Source of the DNA: Paenibacillus sp. LHD-38
GTDB lineage: Bacteria > Bacillota > Bacilli > Paenibacillales > Paenibacillaceae
Length of the DNA: 64,000 nucleotides
Direction of reading: 5' to 3'
Assembly: GCF_031157315.1 (NCBI RefSeq)
Contig: NZ_JAVIFU010000015.1
Coordinates: 1-64,000, forward strand
The notes beneath the pieces were generated by a model. The model was not told the origin of the DNA. It ran no database searches and worked only from the letters and a program-made list of their open reading frames with translations. Of the stretch, positions 38,475 through 47,232 are shown in pieces. A program made the position numbers and the translations under genes. Position 1 is the first letter of the stretch; each line of letters starts with the position of its first letter.

Positions 38475-39602
38475 TTACTTCAATAAGAGCTGCTCGGCAG
38501 CTTTGTCGAAAGAGGGCCCAAAGATTGCCTGCTTATCCATGTCACCGCGGGCCCAATAAAATAACATGACATTGTTGATTTTATAGATGCGGGGGTAAAG
38601 CATATCCATTAAAGCGGTTTGCTTGTGAAAATCATCGAGACCGGCTTCAAGATGCTCCTCAGAATTGAATACGTATATGGAAAGCTGTTCATGGATTGCA
38701 GACTTGTTATCATTTTTAATATGATCGACTGTATATCTGCTTGGAGTAATGCCTTCCAAAACCCATTCATTCTCTATATCAATAGAGATGAGGAGCAATT
38801 GCTGCTTGTTAAGTTCCTCTTCTACGAGCTTTAAATAAAAGCTGGATTTGTTAATCAGCGGTTCAATAAGCCGAGCGGTGATCGAGAATCGAATTGGCGG
38901 ATTAGACTCCAACTGCTGGGCTGCTGCAATGATTGAAACCTGCTGCCCTACGTGAGCTTGAACATAAAACTCTTGAGATACTGTGTACCATGCGTGTTCA
39001 TTCGTTTTGTAGGATTTCTTAATCCTATCATCCATTGAAATATTTTGTGTGTGGCCAGTCCAATTTGTCGCAACTAAAATGCGCAGCGAATCATCATGGA
39101 TTTTTTTGTCCATAACGAGTCCTTGAACGGGTTTTTGAGGCACTGACCAAGATAAGATCTCTTTGATCTTCAAGGTCGTGGTAAGGGACATCGAATACAG
39201 CGTGTGGCTTTCTTCTGCACGGGCAATCGTACCTGTTTTTCCATCGTCAATCCATAAATCATATTCAGTTTTATTGATTAAGACCATATGGGAGGGTGCT
39301 TTGCTCTTCACAACGCCATGTATCGGTTCTGCTTCTTGAAAGGCTGTTTTAAATACATTAACTAAATCAGTATCCGTGAGCTTTAACAAAGTAGAATCAG
39401 CTTCACCTTGGTGATCGCTATCGTCTTCCAATCGAGAGATGATAACTTCTTCGCTCTTAGGATCGGCAGGAGGCTCATTAGCCCAAATAGTGGTTTGCTT
39501 AAGACTTGGTTGTTCAAGATTAACGGTTGTGGATTCAGTACGGCAGCCAGCAAGCAGGACAGCAACGGACAAAATCAGAATAATGCTTCGCAATGCATTC
39601 AC
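38475..39602 (-). CDS. lipoprotein of unknown function, 375 residues
   Basis: The N-terminus (MNALRSIILILSVAVLLAGC) is a lipoprotein signal with lipobox LAGC and lipidated Cys20. The remainder is polar, with no membrane helix. A middle stretch (HMVLINKTEYDLWIDDGKTGTIARA) resembles the small beta-sheet lipoprotein domains that flank anti-sigma or copper-binding proteins, but I cannot name a family with confidence. Its reading direction faces the suf terminator. A neighbouring HD-GYP gene on the same strand has its own terminator before this start, so it is probably transcribed alone. Confidence 0.65.
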   Translation of the reverse strand: MNALRSIILILSVAVLLAGCRTESTTVNLEQPSLKQTTIWANEPPADPKSEEVIISRLEDDSDHQGEADSTLLKLTDTDLVNVFKTAFQEAEPIHGVVKSKAPSHMVLINKTEYDLWIDDGKTGTIARAEESHTLYSMSLTTTLKIKEILSWSVPQKPVQGLVMDKKIHDDSLRILVATNWTGHTQNISMDDRIKKSYKTNEHAWYTVSQEFYVQAHVGQQVSIIAAAQQLESNPPIRFSITARLIEPLINKSSFYLKLVEEELNKQQLLLISIDIENEWVLEGITPSRYTVDHIKNDNKSAIHEQLSIYVFNSEEHLEAGLDDFHKQTALMDMLYPRIYKINNVMLFYWARGDMDKQAIFGPSFDKAAEQLLLK

Positions 39603-39694
39603 CTCAAGACGTTTTGGATACCGCTGGCATCTCTTACAATCTTAACGATATAAATTAAGTATTTGTTGCTTGGAGAGACTGGTCGAATGGATAA

Positions 39695-39737
39695 TAAAAA
39701 AACTCAACCACGATAAAATATCGGAGTCGAGTTTCTT
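39695..39737 (-). terminator. terminator of the HD-GYP gene at 39747
   Basis: On the minus strand AAACTC ... CCGATATTTTATCG ... GAGTTTTTTT forms a two-part stem ending in a T run, ten bases after the HD-GYP stop codon. Confidence 0.75.
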
Positions 39738-39746
39738 AAGGAATCT

Positions 39747-40802
39747 TTATAGAAAGACCTGATGGATTTCGTAGTCACGATCTGTAGCCATATCAATAAA
39801 GCTTTCTCCAATTTGGATAAGAGGACGGAAAAACTCAGTCGGATGCGTCATTACGATTATTCCACTTTCGCCGCTTACAAGCTCAACACGCTTGCCAATG
39901 AAATTTGGCATCATGTGTTTAATAAATGTGTGCGTCGTAAAGGGATCAAGCTCTTTGAAGCTTAGTTTGTACAATTCTTTCAAAACGAATAACAAGTCAC
40001 GTTTCTGCTGATAGACACGCTGTGATATCATCGCGCTATAGATATCGACGACAGCAATGATTTTGGATACGGGATGTATTTCATCACCGGTCAGACCATT
40101 CGGGTACCCAGAGCCGTCATTACGTTCATGATGCTGGAGCGCTCCAAATGCGGCGAACGGTTCATCAATGGATTTGGAAATAATTTCGTGTCCATATATT
40201 GTGTGTTTCTTAACTTCATCGTATTCTTCCGAGGTAAGCTTTCCAGGTTTATTTAAGATAAGATCATCAATACGGCATTTTCCTATGTCGTGAAGAAAAC
40301 CGGATTTACCAATTTTCACAGCATCTTCATTCGTATATCCGACCCAAGTAGCCAGATAGTAGGAGAGCATGCCTACTTGTACAGAATGTTGATACGTGTA
40401 ATCGTCCTTCGTGTTGAGCAAGAGCAGCATGGAGACGACATCGCGTTCCATCTGAAGATTATTTAGGAGCGGCTGGAATATGTTCGATACCTCGGCATCG
40501 TCGATTTTCCCGTCGGCAGATGCTTTCGTAAACAAGCCTTCGAAGTTTTTGACAGCGTTTTCGTAAAGGGGCTGCACGGTAGGAAGCCATTTGGGATTTA
40601 CCGTCGATTCAAGTGTCCGGCCTTTTGCAACATCAGAAACCCTTTGTTCGATATCGACATAATCAATTCGATGTTGAAACAATCTTGAAATTTCTTGGTT
40701 ATTGAGTACTGTTCCTTTGGAGAGTACGTGAAGACCGTATTCGTTAAACGTATCCATACTTAACCGGTCTCCATCTATTAAGTCTGTAACATGAACCCTC
40801 AT
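39747..40802 (-). CDS. HD-GYP domain protein, probable c-di-GMP phosphodiesterase
   Basis: A 351-residue protein. An N-terminal ~110-residue domain (MRVHVTDLIDGDRLSMDTFN...) precedes an HD-GYP domain with HSVQVGMLSYYLATWVGY, the metal site GFLHDIGKCRID, and HHERNDGSGYPNGL. A small C-terminal beta region follows. HD-GYP proteins hydrolyse c-di-GMP to GMP. A second HD-GYP protein with a similar plan lies at 45980. Confidence 0.9.
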   Translation of the reverse strand: MRVHVTDLIDGDRLSMDTFNEYGLHVLSKGTVLNNQEISRLFQHRIDYVDIEQRVSDVAKGRTLESTVNPKWLPTVQPLYENAVKNFEGLFTKASADGKIDDAEVSNIFQPLLNNLQMERDVVSMLLLLNTKDDYTYQHSVQVGMLSYYLATWVGYTNEDAVKIGKSGFLHDIGKCRIDDLILNKPGKLTSEEYDEVKKHTIYGHEIISKSIDEPFAAFGALQHHERNDGSGYPNGLTGDEIHPVSKIIAVVDIYSAMISQRVYQQKRDLLFVLKELYKLSFKELDPFTTHTFIKHMMPNFIGKRVELVSGESGIIVMTHPTEFFRPLIQIGESFIDMATDRDYEIHQVFL

Positions 40803-40894
40803 CGAGACACCCCAATTGATTGTAGTAGAGATATATACCTACAATAGTAGCAATGAATGATCGGAATGGCAATAAGAGGATTTTGAAATAGGGT

Positions 40895-41974
40895 CTAATT
40901 ACCTAATATTTCTGCGTAAATTGACCTTGCTTTCGTCAGTTCATCGGTACCTTGAACGATCGCGCGGCCATCGCTGAATAAGACAAAGGTTAATTCGTCC
41001 GTTAGTTCGATCCGCAGCAAAAAACGATTAACGGTTATTGCGCCAACCGGCTGAAGTCTTTGTGCAAGCTCCGTCAAATTGAGCATAACGGGTTGACCTG
41101 GCGTAATTTGAACGGAATTTCGCCCGCAAAGAGAGGCTGCGGCAGGATCCGTTGCACGTTCATCCAGGAATTCGAAACGAAGCTGGCCGCAGCAGCGACA
41201 TTCACCTCTTTTGGCATTAGAAACGGAAACAGGAAGCCAAGTATGGTTCCAGAGATCGATTTGAAACAACGTACCGTGCAGCGCGATAACGTTGCCGGAA
41301 AGCAGCTTAATCGCCTCTGCAGCCTGAAGAGACCCGATAATGTCTACGATAGGCGAAATCACGCCAGCCGTCTCGCATGTATCGGTCGTGCCCGGCGGGG
41401 GCGGCTCATTAAACAGGCAGCGGTAGCAGGGGGTTTTATCCGGAATAATCGTCAAAGTCATGCCGGATGCTCCAACTGCTCCGCCATAAATCCAAGGAAT
41501 ATTGCGCATCACGCTATAATCATTAATAAGATATCTAACGGAGAAGTTATCGCTGCCATCGATGATAACGTCAACGTCAGCAAGCAGATCCTCCGCATTT
41601 GCGGCCGTTAAATCAGCAATTATCGGCTCGATCGTTACCGAGCTGTTTATTTCCCGCAAATGAACAGCTGCAGCCTGTGCCTTTGGCAGCAGGGTTAGGA
41701 CATCCTGTTCGGTATATAGCATTTGCCTTTGCAGATTGCTCCATTCAATAATGTCGCGGTCAATGATCCGTACGTATCCGACGCCCGATCGAACAAGATG
41801 CTGGGCGATGACTGAGCCGAGCGCCCCCATGCCGACGACTGCGGCGCGGCTGCTTGAAAGTAGCTGCTGGCCGTTCTCTCCAATGGGAGCAAACCGGGCT
41901 TGCCTGGCATAGCGTGCCGAACTTTGAAGAGCTTGGCTGGGAGAAGCGATTGCTTTATTGTCAATATTGTTCAT
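40895..41974 (-). CDS. E1-like ThiF/MoeB family adenylyltransferase
   Basis: A 359-residue ubiquitin-activating-like enzyme. The nucleotide motif is VVGMGALGSVIAQHLVRSG, the adenylation Arg finger lies in NLQRQMLY, and a DGSDNFSVRY segment follows. Two zinc CxxC pairs (CYRC and CRCC) and the DTCETAGV loop are present. A C-terminal ~100-residue domain (VNRFLLRIEL...FSDGRAIVQGT) is shared with the thiF product at 52990. Position 51 bp after the MoaD-MoaE fusion suggests it charges MoaD, i.e. a MoeB role, but it could also serve ThiS. AGGAG precedes the start. Confidence 0.85.
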   Translation of the reverse strand: MNNIDNKAIASPSQALQSSARYARQARFAPIGENGQQLLSSSRAAVVGMGALGSVIAQHLVRSGVGYVRIIDRDIIEWSNLQRQMLYTEQDVLTLLPKAQAAAVHLREINSSVTIEPIIADLTAANAEDLLADVDVIIDGSDNFSVRYLINDYSVMRNIPWIYGGAVGASGMTLTIIPDKTPCYRCLFNEPPPPGTTDTCETAGVISPIVDIIGSLQAAEAIKLLSGNVIALHGTLFQIDLWNHTWLPVSVSNAKRGECRCCGQLRFEFLDERATDPAAASLCGRNSVQITPGQPVMLNLTELAQRLQPVGAITVNRFLLRIELTDELTFVLFSDGRAIVQGTDELTKARSIYAEILGN

Positions 41975-42025
41975 CTTTATTTCTCCTTCGATGCTTGCTG
42001 AATGAGGTCAACCCGATCGGAAAAA

Positions 42026-42760
42026 CTAAAAATCAGTTAGCTGTTCGGTAGGATTCCAAGGTCCAAGTTGATGTCCTTTCCATTCCGAGCCGTCCTCCCA
42101 GATTTCTTTCTTCCATATCGGTACGATTTGTTTGAGGCGTTCAATAGCGTATCTGCTTGCCTCGTAGCAGCTGTCTCGATGAGGAGCAGATACGGCGATA
42201 ACGACGCTGGTCTCAGCCAGTCCAACTACGCCGATACGGTGGCTGATCGCACATAAAGCATTGGGCCAGCGCTCGGAGATTTCATCGCCTATCTGGCGCA
42301 TCGTTGCAACAGCCATTGGAGCGTAGGCTTCATATTCCAACCTAACCGTACGCTGTCCATGCGTCCATTCGCGCGTTGTGCCTACAAAAGATATGGCGGC
42401 TCCATGCTCGGGTACGATCACTTTTGCAAGCACCTCGTCCGAACTAATCGCCTCGGATGTAATGACATAGCGTTCCACAGGCTCTGTAACAGGCTGAGCA
42501 GGTTCCTCTCCTCCTGAGACGGGAGGAAGAAGGGCAAGCTCGTCCGTAGCAAGCAAGATCGCATCCTCGGCCGCATAAGCATGGTTGCGTGCAATAAATG
42601 CTATTTGTATTAATGCTTTGTGATCCGGGTATTTCGCAGATATAGCGGCTTTCAAATCAGCAACGCTCATTTGATCGGTTTCGGCTTGCAGATTTATAGA
42701 AGGTGCTCCCAAGCGCTCGGGGAGACCGGCAAATAGTTTAATAGACCAGTTACATGTCAT
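42026..42760 (-). CDS. MoaD-MoaE fusion, molybdopterin synthase
   Basis: A 244-residue protein. Residues 1-84 are a ubiquitin-like MoaD (KLFAGLPERLGAP ... LALLPPVSGG), with the Gly-Gly end at 83-84. After a short EEPAQPVTEP linker, residues ~95-244 are MoaE (GAAISFVGTTREW, RIGVVGLAETSVVIAVSAPHR, WKKEIWEDGSEWKGHQ). The two subunits make molybdopterin from cyclic precursor using a thiocarboxylate on the MoaD Gly-Gly tail. Here that tail is internal, so cleavage after Gly84 or separate free MoaD is needed. Fusions of this type (MoaX) are known in mycobacteria. It is divergent from moaA. Confidence 0.88.
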   Translation of the reverse strand: MTCNWSIKLFAGLPERLGAPSINLQAETDQMSVADLKAAISAKYPDHKALIQIAFIARNHAYAAEDAILLATDELALLPPVSGGEEPAQPVTEPVERYVITSEAISSDEVLAKVIVPEHGAAISFVGTTREWTHGQRTVRLEYEAYAPMAVATMRQIGDEISERWPNALCAISHRIGVVGLAETSVVIAVSAPHRDSCYEASRYAIERLKQIVPIWKKEIWEDGSEWKGHQLGPWNPTEQLTDF

Positions 42761-42862
42761 GATATAAAACCTCTCATCAATTAGGTTAAAAGCTGTTTAT
42801 AGAATATCATAATTCAAAAAAAAATGTTATGCTAATACATAGACAGAAAGGGAGTGAGATTC

Positions 42863-43864
42863 ATGCCTACATTGACGGATCGTTTTGGACGGGTACACGA
42901 TTATTTGCGTATTTCAGTAACCGATCGGTGTAATTTGCGATGCTTGTATTGCATGCCTGAAGAAGGAATGGACTTCACGGAATCCGAAAATTTGATGTCA
43001 TACGATCAAATTGTCGAGGTCGTGGAAGCCGGTGCGGCTCTTGGAATTACGAAGCTGCGCATCACAGGCGGCGAGCCGCTTATTCGGCCGGGACTCGATG
43101 GATTAATTAGTAGATTATCTGCAATTGACGGGATTCAAGATATAGCATTAACTACAAATGGCATTTTTCTCGCAAAGCAGGCCGAGGCGCTTAAAGCGGC
43201 TGGCTTAAACCGCGTGAATATTAGCTTGGATACGTTAGATTCCTCCAGATTTCGATTTATTGCGCGGCGCGGTGAATTAAAACGAGTAATGGAAGGGATC
43301 GAAGCGGCGGCAGCCGTTGGATTCGATCCGATTAAGCTGAATTGCGTGCTGCTTAAAGAAGTGAATGAGGACGAAATTGCCGATTTTTTAAAGTTGGCTT
43401 ACGATCAGCCGATGCATGTTCGGTTTATCGAATATATGCCAATCGGGCATGCCGATGAAAATTGGAAAAAGCACTATTTACCGTTAACCCGGGTTCTTGA
43501 AGTAGCAGAGCGAGAAGGCTATGAAATTAGCCGAAGAACGAATGTGCATGGCAATGGTCCTTCCGATGACTGGCAGATGAAGGGGGCTCGCGGATCGTTT
43601 GGCTTGATTCATCCGATAAGCGATCACTTCTGCAGCAATTGCAATCGGCTGCGCTTAACCGCGGACGGATCGATTAAGCCGTGTCTGTACTGGGTGGATG
43701 AGTTAAATGTGAAGGATGCTTTTGGCCATCCGGAAGAAATGCAGCGCCTGCTGCTTCGAGCGATGGACATTAAGCCGGAAAATCACGAGATGGCGGCAAA
43801 GCTGGCAGACGGCGCGCAAACACACGTCCCTACGGAGCGTCGCATGTCTCAAATAGGAGGCTGA
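42863..43864 (+). CDS. moaA: GTP 3',8-cyclase MoaA
   Basis: A 333-residue radical SAM enzyme. The N-terminal cluster motif is CNLRCLYC, with GGEP (ITGGEPLIRP) for SAM binding. The C-terminal cluster (CSNCNRLRLTADG...CLY) binds GTP. With MoaC it turns GTP into cyclic pyranopterin monophosphate, the first step of molybdenum cofactor synthesis. ATG 42863 is preceded by AAAGGGAGTGAG. It leads a three-gene plus-strand unit. The C-terminal Gly-Gly tail common in MoaA is present (…IGG). Confidence 0.95.
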   Translation: MPTLTDRFGRVHDYLRISVTDRCNLRCLYCMPEEGMDFTESENLMSYDQIVEVVEAGAALGITKLRITGGEPLIRPGLDGLISRLSAIDGIQDIALTTNGIFLAKQAEALKAAGLNRVNISLDTLDSSRFRFIARRGELKRVMEGIEAAAAVGFDPIKLNCVLLKEVNEDEIADFLKLAYDQPMHVRFIEYMPIGHADENWKKHYLPLTRVLEVAEREGYEISRRTNVHGNGPSDDWQMKGARGSFGLIHPISDHFCSNCNRLRLTADGSIKPCLYWVDELNVKDAFGHPEEMQRLLLRAMDIKPENHEMAAKLADGAQTHVPTERRMSQIGG

Positions 43865-43873
43865 CGAATACGT

Positions 43874-44341
43874 ATGCATGAAATCAAGATCGAGCATTTC
43901 GAGCTGGGCGCATTCACAACGAGCCCGGAAGAGATGGCCATACTGGCAGGTGTAAGCTTCCCCATCGCACACAGAGTTCCTGGTGCGGTCGGGGAAGCTT
44001 TTGATTGGCAACTTTGGTACTCGGCATGGATCGAGAAGGTCAGCGGTGCTGATGCCATTCCTGCGCCCTCAGAACTGACTGTAGAAGCAGCTGATACTTT
44101 CGAGGCTTTCATTCCCTGGGATCAACTGGGAGAAGCAGCCGTCCTTTACGGGCAAAACGGAGAACCGCTGCAAAAGACCGGGCCTATTCGCTTATACGTG
44201 CCGAACGGAAGCAGCAAATGCTTAAATGTGAAGAGCATCGTAAAGCTTAGGATTGGGCACAATGCAGCGAACGGGACGGAAGAAGCGACTTATGGATTTA
44301 AACATACATTTTCTGCTGATGAATTGCGTAAAAACAAATAA
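43874..44341 (+). CDS. small protein resembling part of an oxidoreductase molybdopterin-binding domain
   Basis: A 155-residue soluble protein. The stretch around FEAFIPWDQLGEAAVLYGQ followed by GEPLQKTGPIRLYVPNG and CLNVKSIVKLRI resembles the end of the sulfite-oxidase-fold (SUOX) molybdopterin-binding domain, where a similar GxPLRLxVP...KSVKxI pattern occurs. The part that would carry the molybdenum-ligand Cys is absent; the only Cys (SSKCLNV) is in a different position. It may be a stand-alone SUOX-fold relative without cofactor, or a cofactor-handling protein. Position 10 bp after moaA, with GGAGG before the start, supports a molybdopterin link. Confidence 0.55.
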   Translation: MHEIKIEHFELGAFTTSPEEMAILAGVSFPIAHRVPGAVGEAFDWQLWYSAWIEKVSGADAIPAPSELTVEAADTFEAFIPWDQLGEAAVLYGQNGEPLQKTGPIRLYVPNGSSKCLNVKSIVKLRIGHNAANGTEEATYGFKHTFSADELRKNK

Positions 44342-44382
44342 GGTGGCTTGCTCCGCTTGTAATACGGAATAAGGAGGCGTGC

Positions 44383-45831
44383 ATGAATTTGACGGACAGC
44401 TTTCATACACGAGTGGTTCTTCTTCATAGCAACGATATACATAGCCGTCTCGAGCATGCCGCCCAAATCGCAACGCTAATCGCGGAGGAGCGCCGCTCTT
44501 ACGGCAGCGATCTCGTGCTTGCCGTAGACTGCGGCGATCATATGGACCGCATGCGCGTTGAAACGGAAGGCAGCGATGGTATCGTAAATGTAGAACTGTT
44601 GAATAACGCGGGATATGAAGTTATAACGCTTGGAAATAATGAGGGTCTTACCTATTCTTCCCAAACGGTAGCAGATGCTTATGTTAACCGTGCAAGATTT
44701 GCAATCGTATGCGCGAATATGTTGGATTCAGCGACGAAGGAGCAGCCTGAATGGCTGCTGCCGAGCACCATCGTTGACAAAAATGGGCTGCGGATCGGGT
44801 TAATCGGCGTTACGGCGCCCTTTGTTGATTTTTATTCCTTGCTTGGCTGGCAGGTTACCGATCCTTTTGAAGCAGTGAGAGCGCAGGTCAGCTTGCTGCG
44901 TGAGCAAGTTGACGTATTGGTGATCATGTCGCATCTTGGGATAACCTCCGATCGATTGATGGCGGAGAAGCTTGACGGCATCGATCTTATCCTGGGCGCG
45001 CATTCCCATCATTTATTGGAGGAGCCGATTGTTCTCGGAAGCACGACGATTTGTGCGGCCGGGAAATTCGGCGAGTATCTCGGGCGAGTAGAGATCGGGT
45101 TCGATGAGGAGACTGCCCGCCCTATGTTCCGCGGAACCTGCGTGCCAACGGCTGCATTGGCGGAGCATCCTGAAGCTGCCGCCATCATTGGCAGCTACCG
45201 CGTGTCGGGACAGCAGCGGCTGAGCCGGGTCGTTGCCCGGCTCGATTCGCCGCTGCCCGCCAGAGCCGAGCGGGAATCGCCGCTCGGCAACCTGCTGGCC
45301 GCTGGCTTGCGCCGCTGGACCGATGCCGAGATCGGCATGGTCAACACGGGGCAGCTGCTCGGCGGCCTTGCGCAGGGGGACGTGACAGCGGGCGAACTGC
45401 ATGCCCTCTGTCCGTCTCCTATTAATCCGTGCCTGATGACGATTTCCGGCACGGATATTCGCACAGCGCTGGAGCAAGCGCTGCTGCCTGAATTTATCCA
45501 TAAGCCGATTAAGGGTTACGGCTTCCGGGGCTTTGTTCTCGGAACGCTTGCGGTAGACGGCTTATCCATCTCTTATGATTCCGCCAAACCTCCGATGAGC
45601 AAGCTCACCCAAGTTTCCGTCAACGGTGAGCCGCTGGAAGACGAGCGCCTGTATAAGCTCGGCACGATTGATATGTTCAGCTTCAAAGCCGGTTACGAGT
45701 CTTTGGCCAATGCCGTCCAATACCAATATTATTTGCCTGAATTCATACGGGACGTTATCGGAGCGCAGCTGCAGGATCTGTCAGCTATTATCGAAAGTCG
45801 CCGGCTGCGGTGGCGAAATGAATCAATATAA
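44383..45831 (+). CDS. yunD: YunD-like 5'-nucleotidase family metallophosphoesterase
   Basis: A 482-residue protein. The N-terminal metallophosphoesterase domain shows LLHSNDIHSRLEH, VDCGDHMD, TLGNNEG and MSHLGI...GAHSHHLLEEP. The C-terminal 5'-nucleotidase domain covers ~290-480 (ESPLGNLLAAGLRRWTDAEIG, GELHALCPSPINPC). There is no signal peptide, unlike secreted 5'-nucleotidases, which fits cytoplasmic YunD. The usual GNHE motif reads GNNEG, so one metal ligand may differ. AAGGAGG precedes the start. It is 42 bp downstream of the moaA unit and may be co-transcribed. Confidence 0.82.
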   Translation: MNLTDSFHTRVVLLHSNDIHSRLEHAAQIATLIAEERRSYGSDLVLAVDCGDHMDRMRVETEGSDGIVNVELLNNAGYEVITLGNNEGLTYSSQTVADAYVNRARFAIVCANMLDSATKEQPEWLLPSTIVDKNGLRIGLIGVTAPFVDFYSLLGWQVTDPFEAVRAQVSLLREQVDVLVIMSHLGITSDRLMAEKLDGIDLILGAHSHHLLEEPIVLGSTTICAAGKFGEYLGRVEIGFDEETARPMFRGTCVPTAALAEHPEAAAIIGSYRVSGQQRLSRVVARLDSPLPARAERESPLGNLLAAGLRRWTDAEIGMVNTGQLLGGLAQGDVTAGELHALCPSPINPCLMTISGTDIRTALEQALLPEFIHKPIKGYGFRGFVLGTLAVDGLSISYDSAKPPMSKLTQVSVNGEPLEDERLYKLGTIDMFSFKAGYESLANAVQYQYYLPEFIRDVIGAQLQDLSAIIESRRLRWRNESI

Positions 45832-45979
45832 CAAAAATTATGAATAATCTCGACAAATAATGTCGAAAAAATAGTATAAAATGGTTGCGAATTTCGTGAT
45901 TTTCCCGTACATTAACATTACGAACGGCTTTTTCCGATGTAATAGTTAAGATATCTTTTTATGGGGAAGGATCGAGAAA

Positions 45980-47098
45980 ATGCGTTTGTTTCCAATTGCG
46001 AAATGCAGGCCTGGCATGAAGCTGGCCAAAAAAATATTTTCGCAAGAGGGCCTAGTCCTTCTTGGCGAAAACATAGAGCTGACTGAAAGACTAATTTCCC
46101 GCTTGGAGCAGTGTGGAATACAATATGTTTATATAGCCGATCCGAAAACGGAAGATATTGTACCGCCCTCCTTAATCAGCGAGGAAACGATGCAACACGC
46201 ACTTAAAGAAATTCGAACGAATTTCCGCGAGATGATGGATCGTCCAAAGCGTAAGAAAGGTGTTACTTATCCTTATATAGCGCAGCCGTTAAAACAAATA
46301 ATGAATATGATTATCGATGATCTTTCCAGTCATAAGGATGCGATGATCATGCTGATGGATATGAGCTCCGTTGACCACTATTTGTTCCAGCATTCCTTGA
46401 ATGTATGCGTGTATACAACACTTCTGGGCATGTCGAACGGTTATACGAAGGATGAGCTTACGACACTCGGCATGGGGGCGCTGCTGCATGATATTGGCAA
46501 GACTCAAATTTCGATCGATGTGCTGAGGAAGCCGGGCTCGCTCTCGAAAGAGGAATTCGAGGCTATGAAGCAGCATGCCAGATTAGGCTATGAGCTGCTT
46601 AAGGATGAGCCTAACCTGCCGCTGCTTGTAGCCCACTGCGCGTTCCAGCATCACGAGCGCATAGACGGAAGCGGTTATCCGCGAGGTATCAAGGGGAATG
46701 AGATTCACGATTATGCCAAATGGATCGGGCTAGTCGATTCGTACGATGCCATGACGACTAATCGTATCTATAGCGCACCGATGCTGCCGCATCATGCGAT
46801 CGAGCGGCTGTATGCTGGGACTGGAACGCTTTATGAGCAGCAAATGGTTCAACTGTTTCGCGACAAGGTCGCCATTTATCCAATCGGAATAACGGTTAAG
46901 CTGCAGACGGGAGAATCAGGAGTCGTAGCAGATTTAAACCACTCCTATCCGCATCGGCCGATTATCCGCGTCTTGTATAATGAAGCGGGCGAGGAAATGA
47001 AATTGCCTTATGAGATTGACTTGTCGAAGCAGCTTACGATGATGATCGTCAGTGTGAATGATGATTTAAGCGAAGTACAGCATGCCGCGGGTATTTAA
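45980..47098 (+). CDS. HD-GYP domain protein, probable c-di-GMP phosphodiesterase
   Basis: A 372-residue protein. An N-terminal ~120-residue domain (MRLFPIAKCRPGMKLAKKIFSQ...) precedes the HD-GYP core: HSLNVCVYTTLLGMSNGY, the metal site ALLHDIGKTQIS, and HHERIDGSGYPRGI, then VDSYDAMTTNR. A C-terminal beta region (GITVKLQTGESGVVADL) resembles that of the HD-GYP protein at 39747. GGGGAAGGA lies about eight bases before the ATG. About 150 bp of AT-rich leader upstream has no recognised element. It is monocistronic. Confidence 0.92.
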   Translation: MRLFPIAKCRPGMKLAKKIFSQEGLVLLGENIELTERLISRLEQCGIQYVYIADPKTEDIVPPSLISEETMQHALKEIRTNFREMMDRPKRKKGVTYPYIAQPLKQIMNMIIDDLSSHKDAMIMLMDMSSVDHYLFQHSLNVCVYTTLLGMSNGYTKDELTTLGMGALLHDIGKTQISIDVLRKPGSLSKEEFEAMKQHARLGYELLKDEPNLPLLVAHCAFQHHERIDGSGYPRGIKGNEIHDYAKWIGLVDSYDAMTTNRIYSAPMLPHHAIERLYAGTGTLYEQQMVQLFRDKVAIYPIGITVKLQTGESGVVADLNHSYPHRPIIRVLYNEAGEEMKLPYEIDLSKQLTMMIVSVNDDLSEVQHAAGI

Positions 47099-47111
47099 AG
47101 ACTTAAGAGTT

Positions 47112-47134
47112 AGGAGCCGCCGAGGCTCCTTTTT
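47112..47134 (+). terminator. rho-independent terminator after HD-GYP gene
   Basis: AGGAGCC-GCCGA-GGCTCCT followed by TTTTT, 14 bp after the stop codon. Confidence 0.88.
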
Positions 47135-47232
47135 GCTTCTTTTTTCACCGTTTTATTTGCTTCCTATGCGGTCGCGCATTACAATAAATATAGAATGTTT
47201 CATTCCAGATCATAAGTCAGGTGCTGAAAAAA

